From Flavonifractor sp. An100 (lineage in GTDB: Bacteria; Bacillota; Clostridia; Oscillospirales; Oscillospiraceae): a stretch of DNA of 64,000 nucleotides. This document shows, in pieces, positions 9,305-17,912 of this stretch (its first letter is position 1; each line of letters begins with the position of its first letter). A program made the translations under genes and the position numbers. The notes below the pieces were generated by a model that was not told the origin of the DNA, made no database searches, and saw only the letters and a list, made by a program, of their open reading frames with translations. Location: contig NZ_NFMA01000012.1 of the NCBI RefSeq assembly GCF_002161175.1, forward strand, positions 1 through 64,000. The letters are read 5' to 3'.

Positions 9305-9729
9305 CGCTCTTTTCTCCTTTTTCTCCTTTTTGCAATTTTTATGACAATTTTAAGGGGCTTTTCCCTTCCTGTGCTAAAATACTATCATTTTAATACCCAT
9401 CAGTAAATAAAAAAAAGCTGACACTTCTTTTAATATTTTGACTTTAAAAAATCAACTTATGGGAAAATGCAAGAGGCCTCCGCAGATTATTTGTTGTATT
9501 TTCACAAACGCCCCCAAAAAAGAAGCCTTTGTATACCAAGTAAAAACTTTGTTTACAACAGATATCTTTTTCTCAAACAGAGGCTGTCATCTATTGATTT
9601 CTAACAAGCGCCAGGTGAATTTAAGGCAATCATCGAGCGCTTATTCAAGGAATTATTTTTCTCATTAAACGCAAAAAGAGAGACACGACTCGGCGTGTCT
9701 CTCTTTTTGAAATTTTGTTCGGACGTACC
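9305..9729. other. AT-rich intergenic region, leader of the importer operon
   Basis: No gene is visible. The right end holds a strong terminator (9673-9708). The rest is AT-rich upstream DNA of the binding-protein gene and probably carries its promoter and the YesN binding site, but no single -35/-10 pair stands out. Confidence 0.5.
9673..9708. terminator. Bidirectional intrinsic terminator
   Basis: Perfect 15-bp stem (9673-9687 with 9694-9708), 6-base loop, with A and T runs on the two sides. It ends transcription of the LRR surface-protein gene on the minus strand. Confidence 0.9.
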
Positions 9730-12525
9730 TTATTGTGTTGTCAGCGCCACAAATTGTGCGATCTTCGTCGAAACCTGTGCCCGGGTGCTGGCCTCCTGGG
9801 GCATCAGCCTGCCCTGGGGATCACCCGCTAAAATTTTGTTGGCACAAGCCCATGCCATGGCTTCCCGGCTCCAAGAGGATACCAGATCTCCATCCTGGAA
9901 GTGGTTCAACTGCTCCAGTTCACCTGCCGAAAGTTTCGGACTGCCTGCGCAGCGATACAGCATCAGGGCCAGACTCTCCCGGCTGATAGAGGTGTTGGGG
10001 GAGAATTTTCCTTCCTCCGTGCCACCTGTAATGCCTTGCTCCGCTGCCCACTGGGCCGCCATCTGATACCGCGCCCCAGCAGGCACATCCTGGAACACCG
10101 TTCCCTGGCTGGTCTCCGGTCGTCCTTCCAGTTGGTAAAGAACTGTGACCAGCATGGCCCGGCTCATGGCCTCATTAGGGCCAAACGCACCTCCGCCGAT
10201 TCCGGAAAACAGCTCCCGGCTGGCAGCAAACTGCACCGGCTGAGCAAACCAGTCCTTCTCCGATACATCGGTAAAGCTGGGCTTTCGCTGTACAATCGCA
10301 ATGCGCCCCGAACGCTCCATCCGGACCGTTAGCACTCCGTTTCGGTACACAGACCGGGGCAAGACACGGGTACTGCCGTCCTTTTCCTCCAGTACCGCCA
10401 CCGTATTGATGTCACCTGCACAGGGGATCGGCAATACCGCCTGGTCAACCCCTTGAGGAAGGGTCACCTGGGCGCTTACCGCCCCATCCGCTGTGGTGGT
10501 CACCACTGCACTGGCACCGGTCTTCTCATCCGTCACCGTCTGCTCTGTGTCCCCTTCCGGCTTTTCTTCCGGCTGCTCCGGCGCGCCTCCGCCGCCGCCA
10601 GATCCCCCGCCGCCAGCGGGAGGCTCCGAGGGCTCCTCCGGTTCTTCTCCCGCCACCGGTACTTGGCTAATCGCAGCCCAAGCATCCGTTCTGGCCTGCT
10701 GGGCCTGAGCCACCGAAGAGGCCTGCTCAATTGCCTCAATTCCCTCCTTCAGCGCCTGAGCCAGAGCTGCCTGTCCCTTCTCGGAATACTGAGTCAGGTC
10801 CAGTCCACCATATGCGCTTTCCAAAGTCTGCACCTCGTTGCGCTTCTGTCCGGCCAATTCATGGCGGTCCTCCAGGCCCTTATAAACACTTGTGCTGAGG
10901 TATTGCTTCTTTGCTGCATCCAGCTCCTGGTAGTGGAGCATTGCCTGCTGATAGGCAGCCGATAGAGTCTCCCAGTCTTGGGAGGTATAGTTCTTCCCAC
11001 CGGAGGAGGCAGCATAGGATTGGAATAGCTGGTCCAACTCCATCAAATACGGCTTTTGCAGTTCACTAATGGGAGTACGCCATACCGCATACAGCGTGAC
11101 CTCTCCCTCCGGCTCACCGGTGAGGTTCTGCACCTGTCCCTGATCTGGGTAACGGACCGTGCCGTTTGCCTGCAGCGCCCATCCGGCTAATTCCTTCCCA
11201 TCTTTGTGGAAGGGGACTTCCGGTAGTGTAACCGGTTTTCCGTAGGTAGCAGACAAGCTCTGACGCTCGCCCTCGCCGCCATTGGGATCTAAGAAAATGG
11301 TATATTCATTGGGCTGCCAACAGGCATACAGGGTAACCCGGTCCCCATCTGTGTTGTGCCCCGCCAGATTTTGAACGGATTCCCCTGCTGCGTACACAGG
11401 GTCCCTTTCATCGGGCTTGGCCTGCTCACTCCAATGGGAAAAGGTATAGCCATACCGGCGGAAGCTGCTCTCAGGCAACTCCACCTCCTCGTCCCAAACG
11501 GCGGACAGTCCCGCCATAGAGCCGGAACCGCCGTTGGCGGAAAAATAAATGGTATATCGGTTGGGAATCCGCAGGCTGTAAAGGGTCTGGCCTTTCGCTT
11601 CCAGATACGCGGGCGCCTCGGTGGTAAACTCCGGGTCCAGGTACCAAACAACTCGATCATGGCCCAAAATGGGGTCCTGCTCCTCGTAGTCCTCCCGGTC
11701 AATCATCAGTCCCGGCTGATTCGGGAGGAAAATTTTTTCCGCCCGGTTATTGTGGACTACAAATCCGCCTCCCTCCAGCTTTTGGTTGTGGCTCATGTCC
11801 AGCTCAATCAACCGATTGTGGTCAATGTGCAGAAAGCGCAGGGCTTCCAGATGCCGGACATCAATCGTAGTCAGCCGGTTATCAAAGGTTTCGATAAACT
11901 CCAGCTTTCCATTGTCCGTCAGATCCAATTCCTCCAACTGATTGTTCCGACAGTACAGAGAAATCAGCTCGCTGCAGCCGGACAGATCCAGCTTTTCCAT
12001 CTGATTCATCTCACAATTGAGCGCGATGAGTTTCTCATGCCCAGCAAGATTCAGTTCGGACAGCCGATTGAAGCTACAGGCCAAGTAGGCAATGTCTGGA
12101 TTGTTGGACAAATCCAACTCTTTGAGCAAATTGTTCCCGCAGTACAGGCGCACCAGCTTGGGATTGCCCGAAACATCCAGCTCCGTCAGCCGGTTGTTGG
12201 CGCAATCCAGTATCTGGAGGTTGAAAAATACCTCCACACCGCTTAGATCGGTCAATCCCATCCCAGACAGGTTCAGGGTAACGATGCCCTCGATCTCCTG
12301 CTGAGTGAGAATACCGTCTGCGCCCACCCCTCCTAAATTTGTTCGATCCAACAGCCAGGTACGGAAAGTACGATCAGGAAAGGTTTCCTCAATTACCACA
12401 TCTCCTCCCTGAACCGCCGGCTGCTCCACCCCCTGGACCGCTGCTGCGGGCAGAGTCAATTGCCCTGCCAGGGCCATGGCCAAAAGCAGGGACGAAGCTC
12501 TCCTTTTTAACCCAATAAGTTTCAT
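9730..12525 (-). CDS. Secreted LRR / InlB-repeat / SLH cell-surface protein
   Basis: A 931-aa wall-associated protein. A signal peptide covers about residues 1-30 (ending LPAAAVQ). About eight 21-22-residue leucine-rich repeats of the form xLxCxxNxLxxLDLSxNxxL run over residues 85-260, two Listeria-Bacteroides (InlB B) repeats over about 330-480 (AYEANGG-like YTIYFSANGG and YTIFLDPNGG), then a helical FIVAR-like region to about 620, a Gly/Pro/Glu linker, and three SLH domains at about 745-931 (FTDVSEKDWF, FQDVPAGARY, HFQDGDLVSS) that bind secondary wall polymer. Likely an adhesion or surface-recognition protein. A monocistronic unit with its own promoter and terminator. Confidence 0.9.
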   Translation of the reverse strand: MKLIGLKRRASSLLLAMALAGQLTLPAAAVQGVEQPAVQGGDVVIEETFPDRTFRTWLLDRTNLGGVGADGILTQQEIEGIVTLNLSGMGLTDLSGVEVFFNLQILDCANNRLTELDVSGNPKLVRLYCGNNLLKELDLSNNPDIAYLACSFNRLSELNLAGHEKLIALNCEMNQMEKLDLSGCSELISLYCRNNQLEELDLTDNGKLEFIETFDNRLTTIDVRHLEALRFLHIDHNRLIELDMSHNQKLEGGGFVVHNNRAEKIFLPNQPGLMIDREDYEEQDPILGHDRVVWYLDPEFTTEAPAYLEAKGQTLYSLRIPNRYTIYFSANGGSGSMAGLSAVWDEEVELPESSFRRYGYTFSHWSEQAKPDERDPVYAAGESVQNLAGHNTDGDRVTLYACWQPNEYTIFLDPNGGEGERQSLSATYGKPVTLPEVPFHKDGKELAGWALQANGTVRYPDQGQVQNLTGEPEGEVTLYAVWRTPISELQKPYLMELDQLFQSYAASSGGKNYTSQDWETLSAAYQQAMLHYQELDAAKKQYLSTSVYKGLEDRHELAGQKRNEVQTLESAYGGLDLTQYSEKGQAALAQALKEGIEAIEQASSVAQAQQARTDAWAAISQVPVAGEEPEEPSEPPAGGGGSGGGGGAPEQPEEKPEGDTEQTVTDEKTGASAVVTTTADGAVSAQVTLPQGVDQAVLPIPCAGDINTVAVLEEKDGSTRVLPRSVYRNGVLTVRMERSGRIAIVQRKPSFTDVSEKDWFAQPVQFAASRELFSGIGGGAFGPNEAMSRAMLVTVLYQLEGRPETSQGTVFQDVPAGARYQMAAQWAAEQGITGGTEEGKFSPNTSISRESLALMLYRCAGSPKLSAGELEQLNHFQDGDLVSSWSREAMAWACANKILAGDPQGRLMPQEASTRAQVSTKIAQFVALTTQ

Positions 12526-12580
12526 AAATCGTTCCTATCTATATGTAATTCTGTTTTTTGTAACATTCCAGCAGGCCATC

Positions 12581-12609
12581 ATTATATCCACTCCTCCCTG
12601 CACTGTCAA
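12581..12609 (-). promoter_or_regulatory. Sigma-70 promoter of the surface-protein gene
   Basis: Perfect consensus on the minus strand: TTGACA (12604-12609), 17 bp, TATAAT (12581-12586). It lies about 55 bp before the ATG. Confidence 0.85.
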
Positions 12610-12696
12610 TGGTAAAGTGCGGATGCTTCTCACTTTTTCCCAAGCTATTCCGGCAGATAGTCATCCGTTGTCCTCTGCTGCCAAACAATATAATAG

Positions 12697-12728
12697 AAAC
12701 GCCCTTGGCGTACAGGCCAAGGGCGTTT
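12697..12728. terminator. Intrinsic terminator after the kduD-like gene
   Basis: Perfect 13-bp stem (12697-12709 with 12716-12728), 6-base loop. It lies 72 bp past the stop of the minus-strand dehydrogenase gene. Confidence 0.8.
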
Positions 12729-12799
12729 TTCATATTTTTCTGTCTGCTGCTATGTGCTCCAAGCAGGGCTTTGGTTCATATCTCCGGGGCGAAGCAGCA

Positions 12800-13573
12800 T
12801 TACTTAACCAAGTAGCCACCGTCCACGGGGATGATGGCTCCACCCAAATAATCGCTGGCGTGGGAGGCTAAGAACAGGCAGGCACCCTTCATGTCGTCTC
12901 CCGTTCCCCACCGGCCAGCAGGAATGCGGTCTGTAATCTGCTGATACCGCTCGGGGTTGGCCTCCTGCGTGAGAGCGGCATTCATATCCGTGGCCATATA
13001 GCCAGGAGCGATGGCGTTCACATTGATTCCCCGCTTGATCCAGTCATTGCTCATCTCCTTGGTCATCTGGGTGACGCCGCCCTTGGCCGCGCTGTAAGCA
13101 GGTACGGTCTGTCCCCCGAACCAGGACACCATGGAGGCGATGTTGATAATCTTGCCATATCCCTTGGGCAGCATTACCTTGGCCGCCTCCTGGTCCAGGA
13201 TGAACACGGAGTTCAGGTTCACGTTAATGACGTCGTCCCAATCGGACAGGGGGAACTCTTCGGCGCTGTGGCGTCTTTGGATCCCGTGGGCCACCACTAA
13301 AATGTCCAGATCTCCGCCCAGCTTAGCCAGGGCCTCCCGAAACACCCGGTAGACCTCCTCCCGCACAGACAGATCTCCATACACACCGTGGCAGGCAAAG
13401 CCCCGGTCCTGGAACTTTGCCTGGGCCTTGGCGATGCTTTTCTCGCTGGAGCCCACAATACACACCTCGCATCCGGCCTCCAGCAGACCCTCTGCCATAC
13501 CAAAGCCCAGTCCCCGGGTTCCTCCTGTTACAATTGCTTTCTTTCCTGTGATGTCAAACATGCTGTGGACCAT
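12800..13573 (-). CDS. SDR dehydrogenase, KduD / gluconate 5-dehydrogenase-like
   Basis: NAD(P)-dependent short-chain dehydrogenase of 257 aa. It shows the nucleotide motif TGGTRGLG near residue 17, the catalytic Ser in NIASM and the YSAAK active site, and ends in the KduD-like block VNAIAPGYMATDM and RIPAGRWG. KduD interconverts 2-dehydro-3-deoxygluconate and its 5-keto form; close relatives oxidise gluconate at C5. Last gene of a probable gntR-manD-kduD operon (45 bp behind the dehydratase), which supports sugar-acid substrates. The NNAG motif is replaced by VAHG. The start at 13573 has AGGAAG 6 bp upstream. Confidence 0.85.
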   Translation of the reverse strand: MVHSMFDITGKKAIVTGGTRGLGFGMAEGLLEAGCEVCIVGSSEKSIAKAQAKFQDRGFACHGVYGDLSVREEVYRVFREALAKLGGDLDILVVAHGIQRRHSAEEFPLSDWDDVINVNLNSVFILDQEAAKVMLPKGYGKIINIASMVSWFGGQTVPAYSAAKGGVTQMTKEMSNDWIKRGINVNAIAPGYMATDMNAALTQEANPERYQQITDRIPAGRWGTGDDMKGACLFLASHASDYLGGAIIPVDGGYLVK

Positions 13574-13618
13574 TCTACTCTTCCTTTCTGCAATCTGTAT
13601 TGTTATCCTCTCCCTTTA

Positions 13619-14866
13619 TCAGGGAGTTTGCAGGCTGCCGTCCCGCAGCCGAGTTTGCGTCCATTGGGTCACGGTGGCTTCGCAGGGGTACTTGGCTGCC
13701 TCCGCCTCATCCAGTTCAATTCCCAAACCGGGCTGATCGTTGGCATACACATATCCATCTTTATACTCCGGCAGCCCGTGGAACACATCCAGCAGCGCTC
13801 CCTTGGGTCCCTTGAGCTCCTGAATCACAAAGTTGGGCGGCTCAATGCCCGACCACTCCTGGACTCCGAAGTTCTGAGCCGCCAGGTCAATGTGGATATT
13901 GGCCGCGTGGGCGATGGGTGACATGTCCCCGGGGCCGTGCCAGGCGGTGCGCACACCAAACTGCTCGGCAAAGATTTGCAGCTTACGGGCCGGGGTGATT
14001 CCACCAATCTGGCTGATATGGACCCGGATAAAGTCAATGAGCCGATTGGCGATCAGGCCCCTCCACTCCGCCGGGTTATTGAACAGCTCTCCCTGGGCGA
14101 TGGGGATACTGGTCTGCTGCCGCAGAATCCGCAGCCACTCGGACTGCTCCAGGGGGACGGGGTCCTCCAGGAAAAACAGGTCAAAGGACTCCAGCTCTTT
14201 TGCCAGGCGCACCGCCTCCACCGGGGCAATGCGCTCGTGGACGTCGTGGACCAGGGCAATATCGTAGCCGATCTTATCCCGAATCCCCTCAAACAGCTTA
14301 ACCGTATCCCGGATATAGGCCCGGGAATCCAGATACACCCCGTCCGGAGCTCCCATGGGAGCGGTGGCAGGGGCCTTGCCGTAGCCGCCCCCTCCATAGC
14401 CGCCGCACTGGCAGCGCAGGTGGGTAATGCCCATCTCCTGGAAGCGCTGGATGTTGTCGCAGATCTCGCTGAGATCTCTCCCATCCACATGGCGGTACAC
14501 GGGAATCCCCTCCCGGCACTTGCCGCCAAACAACTGGTAGCAGGGCATATTGGCCAGCTTTCCCTTAATGTCCCACAGCGCCATATCCACCCCGGAAATG
14601 GCGTTATTTTCAATGGGGCCGTTTCTCCAGTAGGCGTTTTGGTGCATCAGCTGCCAGAGCTGCTCAATGTTTTCCGCGTTTTGTCCCACCAGCAGGGGTT
14701 TCAGATAGTCCTCCACCAGCGCCTGCACCATCTTGTGCCGATAGGCGAAGGTCCCGCAGCCCAGTCCGTAGAGCCCCGGCTGATTGGTCTCCACCTTAAT
14801 GACCACCAGATTGATGCCCTCCGGAGCGGTACAGATCACTCGAATATCTTGTATGATTACTCCCAT
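13619..14866 (-). CDS. ManD-type enolase-superfamily sugar acid dehydratase
   Basis: Mg-dependent dehydratase of the enolase superfamily, 415 aa from the ATG at 14866 (strong CTCCTCC ribosome site on the plus strand); an ATG 27 bp earlier is unlikely. It has the capping domain (NAYWRNGPIENNAISGVDMALWDIKGK), barrel metal ligands in ALVHDVHERI and FFLEDPV, and the C-terminal AWHGPGDMSPIAHAANIHID block. These features match the mannonate / gluconate dehydratase (ManD) group, which makes 2-keto-3-deoxygluconate, the substrate of the kinase encoded at 15.8 kb. Exact sugar acid cannot be told from sequence. Confidence 0.85.
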   Translation of the reverse strand: MGVIIQDIRVICTAPEGINLVVIKVETNQPGLYGLGCGTFAYRHKMVQALVEDYLKPLLVGQNAENIEQLWQLMHQNAYWRNGPIENNAISGVDMALWDIKGKLANMPCYQLFGGKCREGIPVYRHVDGRDLSEICDNIQRFQEMGITHLRCQCGGYGGGGYGKAPATAPMGAPDGVYLDSRAYIRDTVKLFEGIRDKIGYDIALVHDVHERIAPVEAVRLAKELESFDLFFLEDPVPLEQSEWLRILRQQTSIPIAQGELFNNPAEWRGLIANRLIDFIRVHISQIGGITPARKLQIFAEQFGVRTAWHGPGDMSPIAHAANIHIDLAAQNFGVQEWSGIEPPNFVIQELKGPKGALLDVFHGLPEYKDGYVYANDQPGLGIELDEAEAAKYPCEATVTQWTQTRLRDGSLQTP

Positions 14867-14882
14867 GGTTCTCCTCCTTTTG

Positions 14883-14893
14883 TTGTCTGACAA
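14883..14893. promoter_or_regulatory. GntR operator before the manD-like gene
   Basis: TTGTCTGACAA, arms TTGT/ACAA around a 3-base centre. It differs from the site at the gntR promoter (15617-15627) only in the centre. It lies 17 bp upstream of the dehydratase ATG. Confidence 0.6.
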
Positions 14894-14913
14894 GTTTGGG
14901 CAGTATACTCCTC

Positions 14914-15600
14914 TTAATCCTCAATCTCCATACGGTCCAGCGCCTGTCTCAAGTGCTCCTGCATGTAATCCCGCGCCAGCTCTCCGTTTCCATCCTCCAG
15001 CGCTTTATAGATTAACGTGTGGTAATATACCCCGTCCTTATAGCCAAATTGCTCGTTAATCAGGTCAAAATCCTTCCGGTTTTCCTGATAGACCATCTGC
15101 ATGCTCTTTAAAATCAGCGGATTTCCGGTCTGACGGCAGATTTCCAGATGAAATGCAATATCCGCCTGAACGAAGGCCTCCTGGTCCCCCACATGCTCCA
15201 CCAGGCTGTTCAAATGCTGCCGCAGCCGGGCCAGCATCTGGGCATCCGCCCGTTGAGCCGCCATATAGCAGGCCTCCGGCTCAATGAGCCAGCGAAATTC
15301 CAGCACCTTTTGAATATCCCGAAAGTCCTCCGGTGTGAAGCGACTACTTCCCCCCTGCATGGGTTGGATCTGGTCGCTGATCACAAAGGTCCCTTTGCCG
15401 TGGATGCTGTCCAGCGCCCCTAGACCGACAAAATGGCGGATCGCCGCCCGCAAGCTGGCACGACTGACCCCAAGCTGTTCGGTCAGCTGGTTTTCTGATG
15501 GGATCTTTTCCCCCACCGGCCACGCCCCGCTTTGGATATGCTCCCCAATGTAGGAAACCACTTGATTGGTGACATTCACTTTTCCGCTGTGATCTCCCAT
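14914..15600 (-). CDS. GntR-family regulator, FadR (FCD) subfamily
   Basis: Transcription factor of 228 aa: winged helix with SENQLTEQLGVSRASLRAAI at about residues 35-60, then an all-helical FCD effector domain with the metal/ligand residues in ADIAFHLEICRQTGN and the HTLIYKALEDGN block. I chose the ATG at 15600 because the longer start (15654) would lie inside the promoter spacer. The gene is first in the operon with the dehydratase and dehydrogenase. Two matching palindromes, one at its own promoter and one before manD, suggest autoregulation and control of sugar-acid catabolism; the inducer is likely a sugar acid (inference). Confidence 0.88.
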   Translation of the reverse strand: MGDHSGKVNVTNQVVSYIGEHIQSGAWPVGEKIPSENQLTEQLGVSRASLRAAIRHFVGLGALDSIHGKGTFVISDQIQPMQGGSSRFTPEDFRDIQKVLEFRWLIEPEACYMAAQRADAQMLARLRQHLNSLVEHVGDQEAFVQADIAFHLEICRQTGNPLILKSMQMVYQENRKDFDLINEQFGYKDGVYYHTLIYKALEDGNGELARDYMQEHLRQALDRMEIED

Positions 15601-15615
15601 CCGTCTCACCCTCAT

Positions 15616-15628
15616 CTTGTCTAACAAG
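15616..15628. promoter_or_regulatory. GntR operator at the gntR promoter
   Basis: CTTGTCTAACAAG: 5-bp arms around CTA, sitting just downstream of the predicted transcription start near 15630, where a bound repressor would block initiation. Confidence 0.65.
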
Positions 15629-15636
15629 TTACTATC

Positions 15637-15666
15637 ATTATAAGCTCTCTCCATCTATGATGTCAA
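15637..15666 (-). promoter_or_regulatory. Promoter of gntR-manD-kduD
   Basis: TTGACA (15661-15666), 18 bp, TATAAT (15637-15642) on the minus strand. Confidence 0.8.
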
Positions 15667-15712
15667 TAGCCCTTTGACCAAAATTTTCCTGCTTTCCACG
15701 CAGAAAAAACAA

Positions 15713-15738
15713 GTGCCAGCCGATTACTCGGCTGGCAC
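15713..15738 (-). terminator. Terminator after the first KDG kinase gene
   Basis: Perfect 11-bp stem (15713-15723 with 15728-15738), 4-base loop TTAC, followed on the minus strand by TTGTTTTTT. Confidence 0.9.
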
Positions 15739-15763
15739 TGTCGGTCCGATGACAGGACTATCA

Positions 15764-16792
15764 TTAACGCTGGATGCGGCCGGAACCATCGCCGCCAGCC
15801 AGCTTCTCGACTTCAGCTACAGTGACCATGTTGTAGTCGCCCTCCACGGTGTGCTTCAAAGCAGAAGCGGCCACCGCGAACTCCACCGCCTCCTGGGTGG
15901 ACTTGCCGGACAGCAGGGAGTAGATCAGGCCGGCGCCAAAGCTGTCGCCGCCGCCCACACGGTCAATGATGCGCAGCTCATACTTCTTGGAGAAGCAGTA
16001 CTCGTTGCCGGCCACATCATAGAGCATGGCGCTCCAACCGTTATCGGAAGCGGAGTGGGACTCACGCAGGGTGATAGCAACCTTCTCAAAGCCGAACTTG
16101 TCCGCCAGCTGCTTAGCCACGGACTTGTAACCCTCGTGGTTGATCTCACCGGCGTAGATATCGGTGGACTCGGCCTCAATACCGAACACGTCCTTGGCAT
16201 CCTCCTCGTTGGAGATGCAAACGTCCACGTACTTGCACAGCTCGGTCATGGCCTCCCGAGCCTGCTCGCGGGTCCACAGCTTGCCACGGTAATTCAGATC
16301 GCAGGAGATCTTGATGCCGCGGGCCTTAGCAGCCTCGCAGGCCTGCTTGCAGGTCTCCACCAGATTGGGACCCAGGGCCGGGGTAATACCGGTAAAGTGG
16401 AACCAATCCACGCCCTCAAAGATCTTGTCCCAATCAAAGTCGGAGGGCTGGGACTCCTGGATAGCGGAGTGGGCACGGTCATAGATGCACACAGAGCCGC
16501 GCTGAGAGGCACCCTTCTCGTTGAAGTAGATGCCCACACGGTTTCCGCCCCGGACGATCTTGGAGGTATCCACGCCGTAGCGGCGCAGAGAATTGACCGC
16601 ACACTGCCCAATGGTGTGAGCGGGCAGCTTGGTCACATAGGAGGCATCCATACCGAAGTTCGCCAGGGAGACAGCCACGTTGGCCTCGCCTCCGCCAAAG
16701 GTGAACTCCAGGTGATCGGCCTGGACAAAGCGCTCGTAGTTGTAAGGCTGCAGGCGGATCATCAGCTCGCCGAAGGTAACAACTTTCATCAT
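15764..16792 (-). CDS. kdgK: PfkB-family kinase, 2-keto-3-deoxygluconate kinase-like
   Basis: Sugar kinase of 342 aa predicted to phosphorylate 2-keto-3-deoxygluconate to KDPG. It has the N-terminal substrate block FGGGEANVAVSLANFG and the C-terminal catalytic/anion-hole motif RVGGGDSFGAGL, with the base Asp in GGD. It follows a GGAG site 6 bp before the ATG and has its own promoter and terminator. Neighbouring dehydratase and dehydrogenase genes make KDG the natural substrate. A second kinase of the same kind is at 59.4 kb under what looks like the same operator. No KDPG aldolase was recognised in the window. Confidence 0.87.
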   Translation of the reverse strand: MMKVVTFGELMIRLQPYNYERFVQADHLEFTFGGGEANVAVSLANFGMDASYVTKLPAHTIGQCAVNSLRRYGVDTSKIVRGGNRVGIYFNEKGASQRGSVCIYDRAHSAIQESQPSDFDWDKIFEGVDWFHFTGITPALGPNLVETCKQACEAAKARGIKISCDLNYRGKLWTREQAREAMTELCKYVDVCISNEEDAKDVFGIEAESTDIYAGEINHEGYKSVAKQLADKFGFEKVAITLRESHSASDNGWSAMLYDVAGNEYCFSKKYELRIIDRVGGGDSFGAGLIYSLLSGKSTQEAVEFAVAASALKHTVEGDYNMVTVAEVEKLAGGDGSGRIQR

Positions 16793-16884
16793 TCAACACT
16801 CCTTATTCATCAGTGGGAGCTCCCAGCCCCCAGGAACATTCTGCATGGAATCGATACAGCCTAGGCTGCTGCTCCAGACGCAAA

Positions 16885-16911
16885 CGTTTCATAATGCGGG
16901 ACAACGTTTTA
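16885..16911. promoter_or_regulatory. Candidate IclR-regulator site, copy 1
   Basis: CGTTTCATAAT, 9 bases, CGTTTTA. The same two blocks at the same spacing occur at 60571-60597 before the second KDG kinase (22 of 27 positions identical). The site lies about 10-35 bp after the predicted transcription start, a repressor position. A partial copy (TTTCATAAT, then CGTTT) is at 17019-17037 near the iclR start. Confidence 0.65.
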
Positions 16912-16926
16912 GATTTTACTGTCCCC

Positions 16927-16955
16927 ATTATAGGAAACTTTTTTACAAAATGCAA
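16927..16955 (-). promoter_or_regulatory. Promoter of the first KDG kinase gene
   Basis: TTGCAT (16950-16955), 17 bp, TATAAT (16927-16932) on the minus strand. Confidence 0.7.
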
Positions 16956-17051
16956 GATGGCGATTGTGCAAAAAAATACTTGCTCTTTCTGTATAGAACA
17001 GGTAAACTTGAGACAGTATTTCATAATATAAAACGTTTGGGGGGATTTTTC

Positions 17052-17822
17052 GTGGAAAAGGGTGGCGTGCAATCCTTGGACCGGGCCTTTCAGCTGCTGG
17101 AGCTGCTGTGCAAAAGCCCGGATGGCATGGCCATCCACCAGTTAAGTGAGCTGACCGGCCTGCATAAGAGCACGGTGCATCGGCTGCTGAATACCATGAT
17201 GGAACGGGGCTATGTCCGACGGGAAGCGGAAACCGCCATCTACCATGCAGGGATGCGCATTTGTGAGTTAAGCGACTATATCCAACAGAGTCTGGACGTT
17301 GTTGCCCTTGCCCGGGAGCCCATGGAACGACTGAGCCGTAAAACCGGCGAGACAGTCCATCTGGTGGAACGGGACGAAAATGAAATTGTCTATATTTATA
17401 AAGTAGAAAGTCTCCACGGCGCCATCCGCATGGTTTCCCGCATCGGGATGCGCCGTCCCCTGTACTGCACCGGCATGGGAAAGGCCATTCTGGCCACCTG
17501 CTCGGACGAGGAGGTGCTACAGCATTGGAACGAGGTGGAGCATGTCTCCTATACCGCCAACACCATTGTGCGCACCGAGGCATTTCTCCGGGAGATCCGC
17601 CACATCCGCCAGTGCGGCTACGCCCTGGACAACGAAGAAAATGAGTTGGGGGTCCGCTGTGTGGCGGCAGCCATTCCCGACTGGCAAGGACGGGTATCCC
17701 ACGCCCTGTCCATCTCCGCCCCCCTCTCCCGCATGACGGACGAACGCCTGCGCTCCCTGGTGCCCGAGCTGCTGGCCACCCGAAATGAAATTGCCGCCTG
17801 TTTGGGCGGCCGGACCACATAA
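17052..17822 (+). CDS. IclR-family transcriptional regulator
   Basis: Winged-helix regulator with an IclR effector domain. I start it at the GTG at 17052, behind a GGGGGG ribosome site, because homology begins there (VEKGGVQSLDRAFQLLELL) and the upstream reading frame carries no family sequence; this gives 256 aa. The helix-turn-helix is IHQLSELTGLHKSTVHRLLN, and the ligand domain holds the typical CTGMGKAILA and GYALDNEENELGVRCVAAAI blocks. It is transcribed divergently from the KDG kinase gene. Repeated sites in the shared upstream region and before the second kinase suggest a small KDG regulon. KdgR-type regulators belong to this family. Confidence 0.88.
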   Translation: MEKGGVQSLDRAFQLLELLCKSPDGMAIHQLSELTGLHKSTVHRLLNTMMERGYVRREAETAIYHAGMRICELSDYIQQSLDVVALAREPMERLSRKTGETVHLVERDENEIVYIYKVESLHGAIRMVSRIGMRRPLYCTGMGKAILATCSDEEVLQHWNEVEHVSYTANTIVRTEAFLREIRHIRQCGYALDNEENELGVRCVAAAIPDWQGRVSHALSISAPLSRMTDERLRSLVPELLATRNEIAACLGGRTT

Positions 17823-17912
17823 TCACCGACTCATTCCCCGTCTCCTCCGGAGCTGAGCGGCTGTGTCCTTTGCCGCCGGGGCGGAGGCCGGGGTAAAATC
17901 AGGAGGGATACC

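Noticed and set aside
16919-16937. Right arm of a long hairpin with 16886-16903 in the kdgK leader
   Set aside because: The arms match only imperfectly and one lies in the -10 region; the better-supported signal is the block shared with 60571-60597.
17823-17912. Glycine or other riboswitch before the serine dehydratase genes
   Set aside because: The 90-bp gap folds because it is GC-rich, but no known aptamer core could be recognised.
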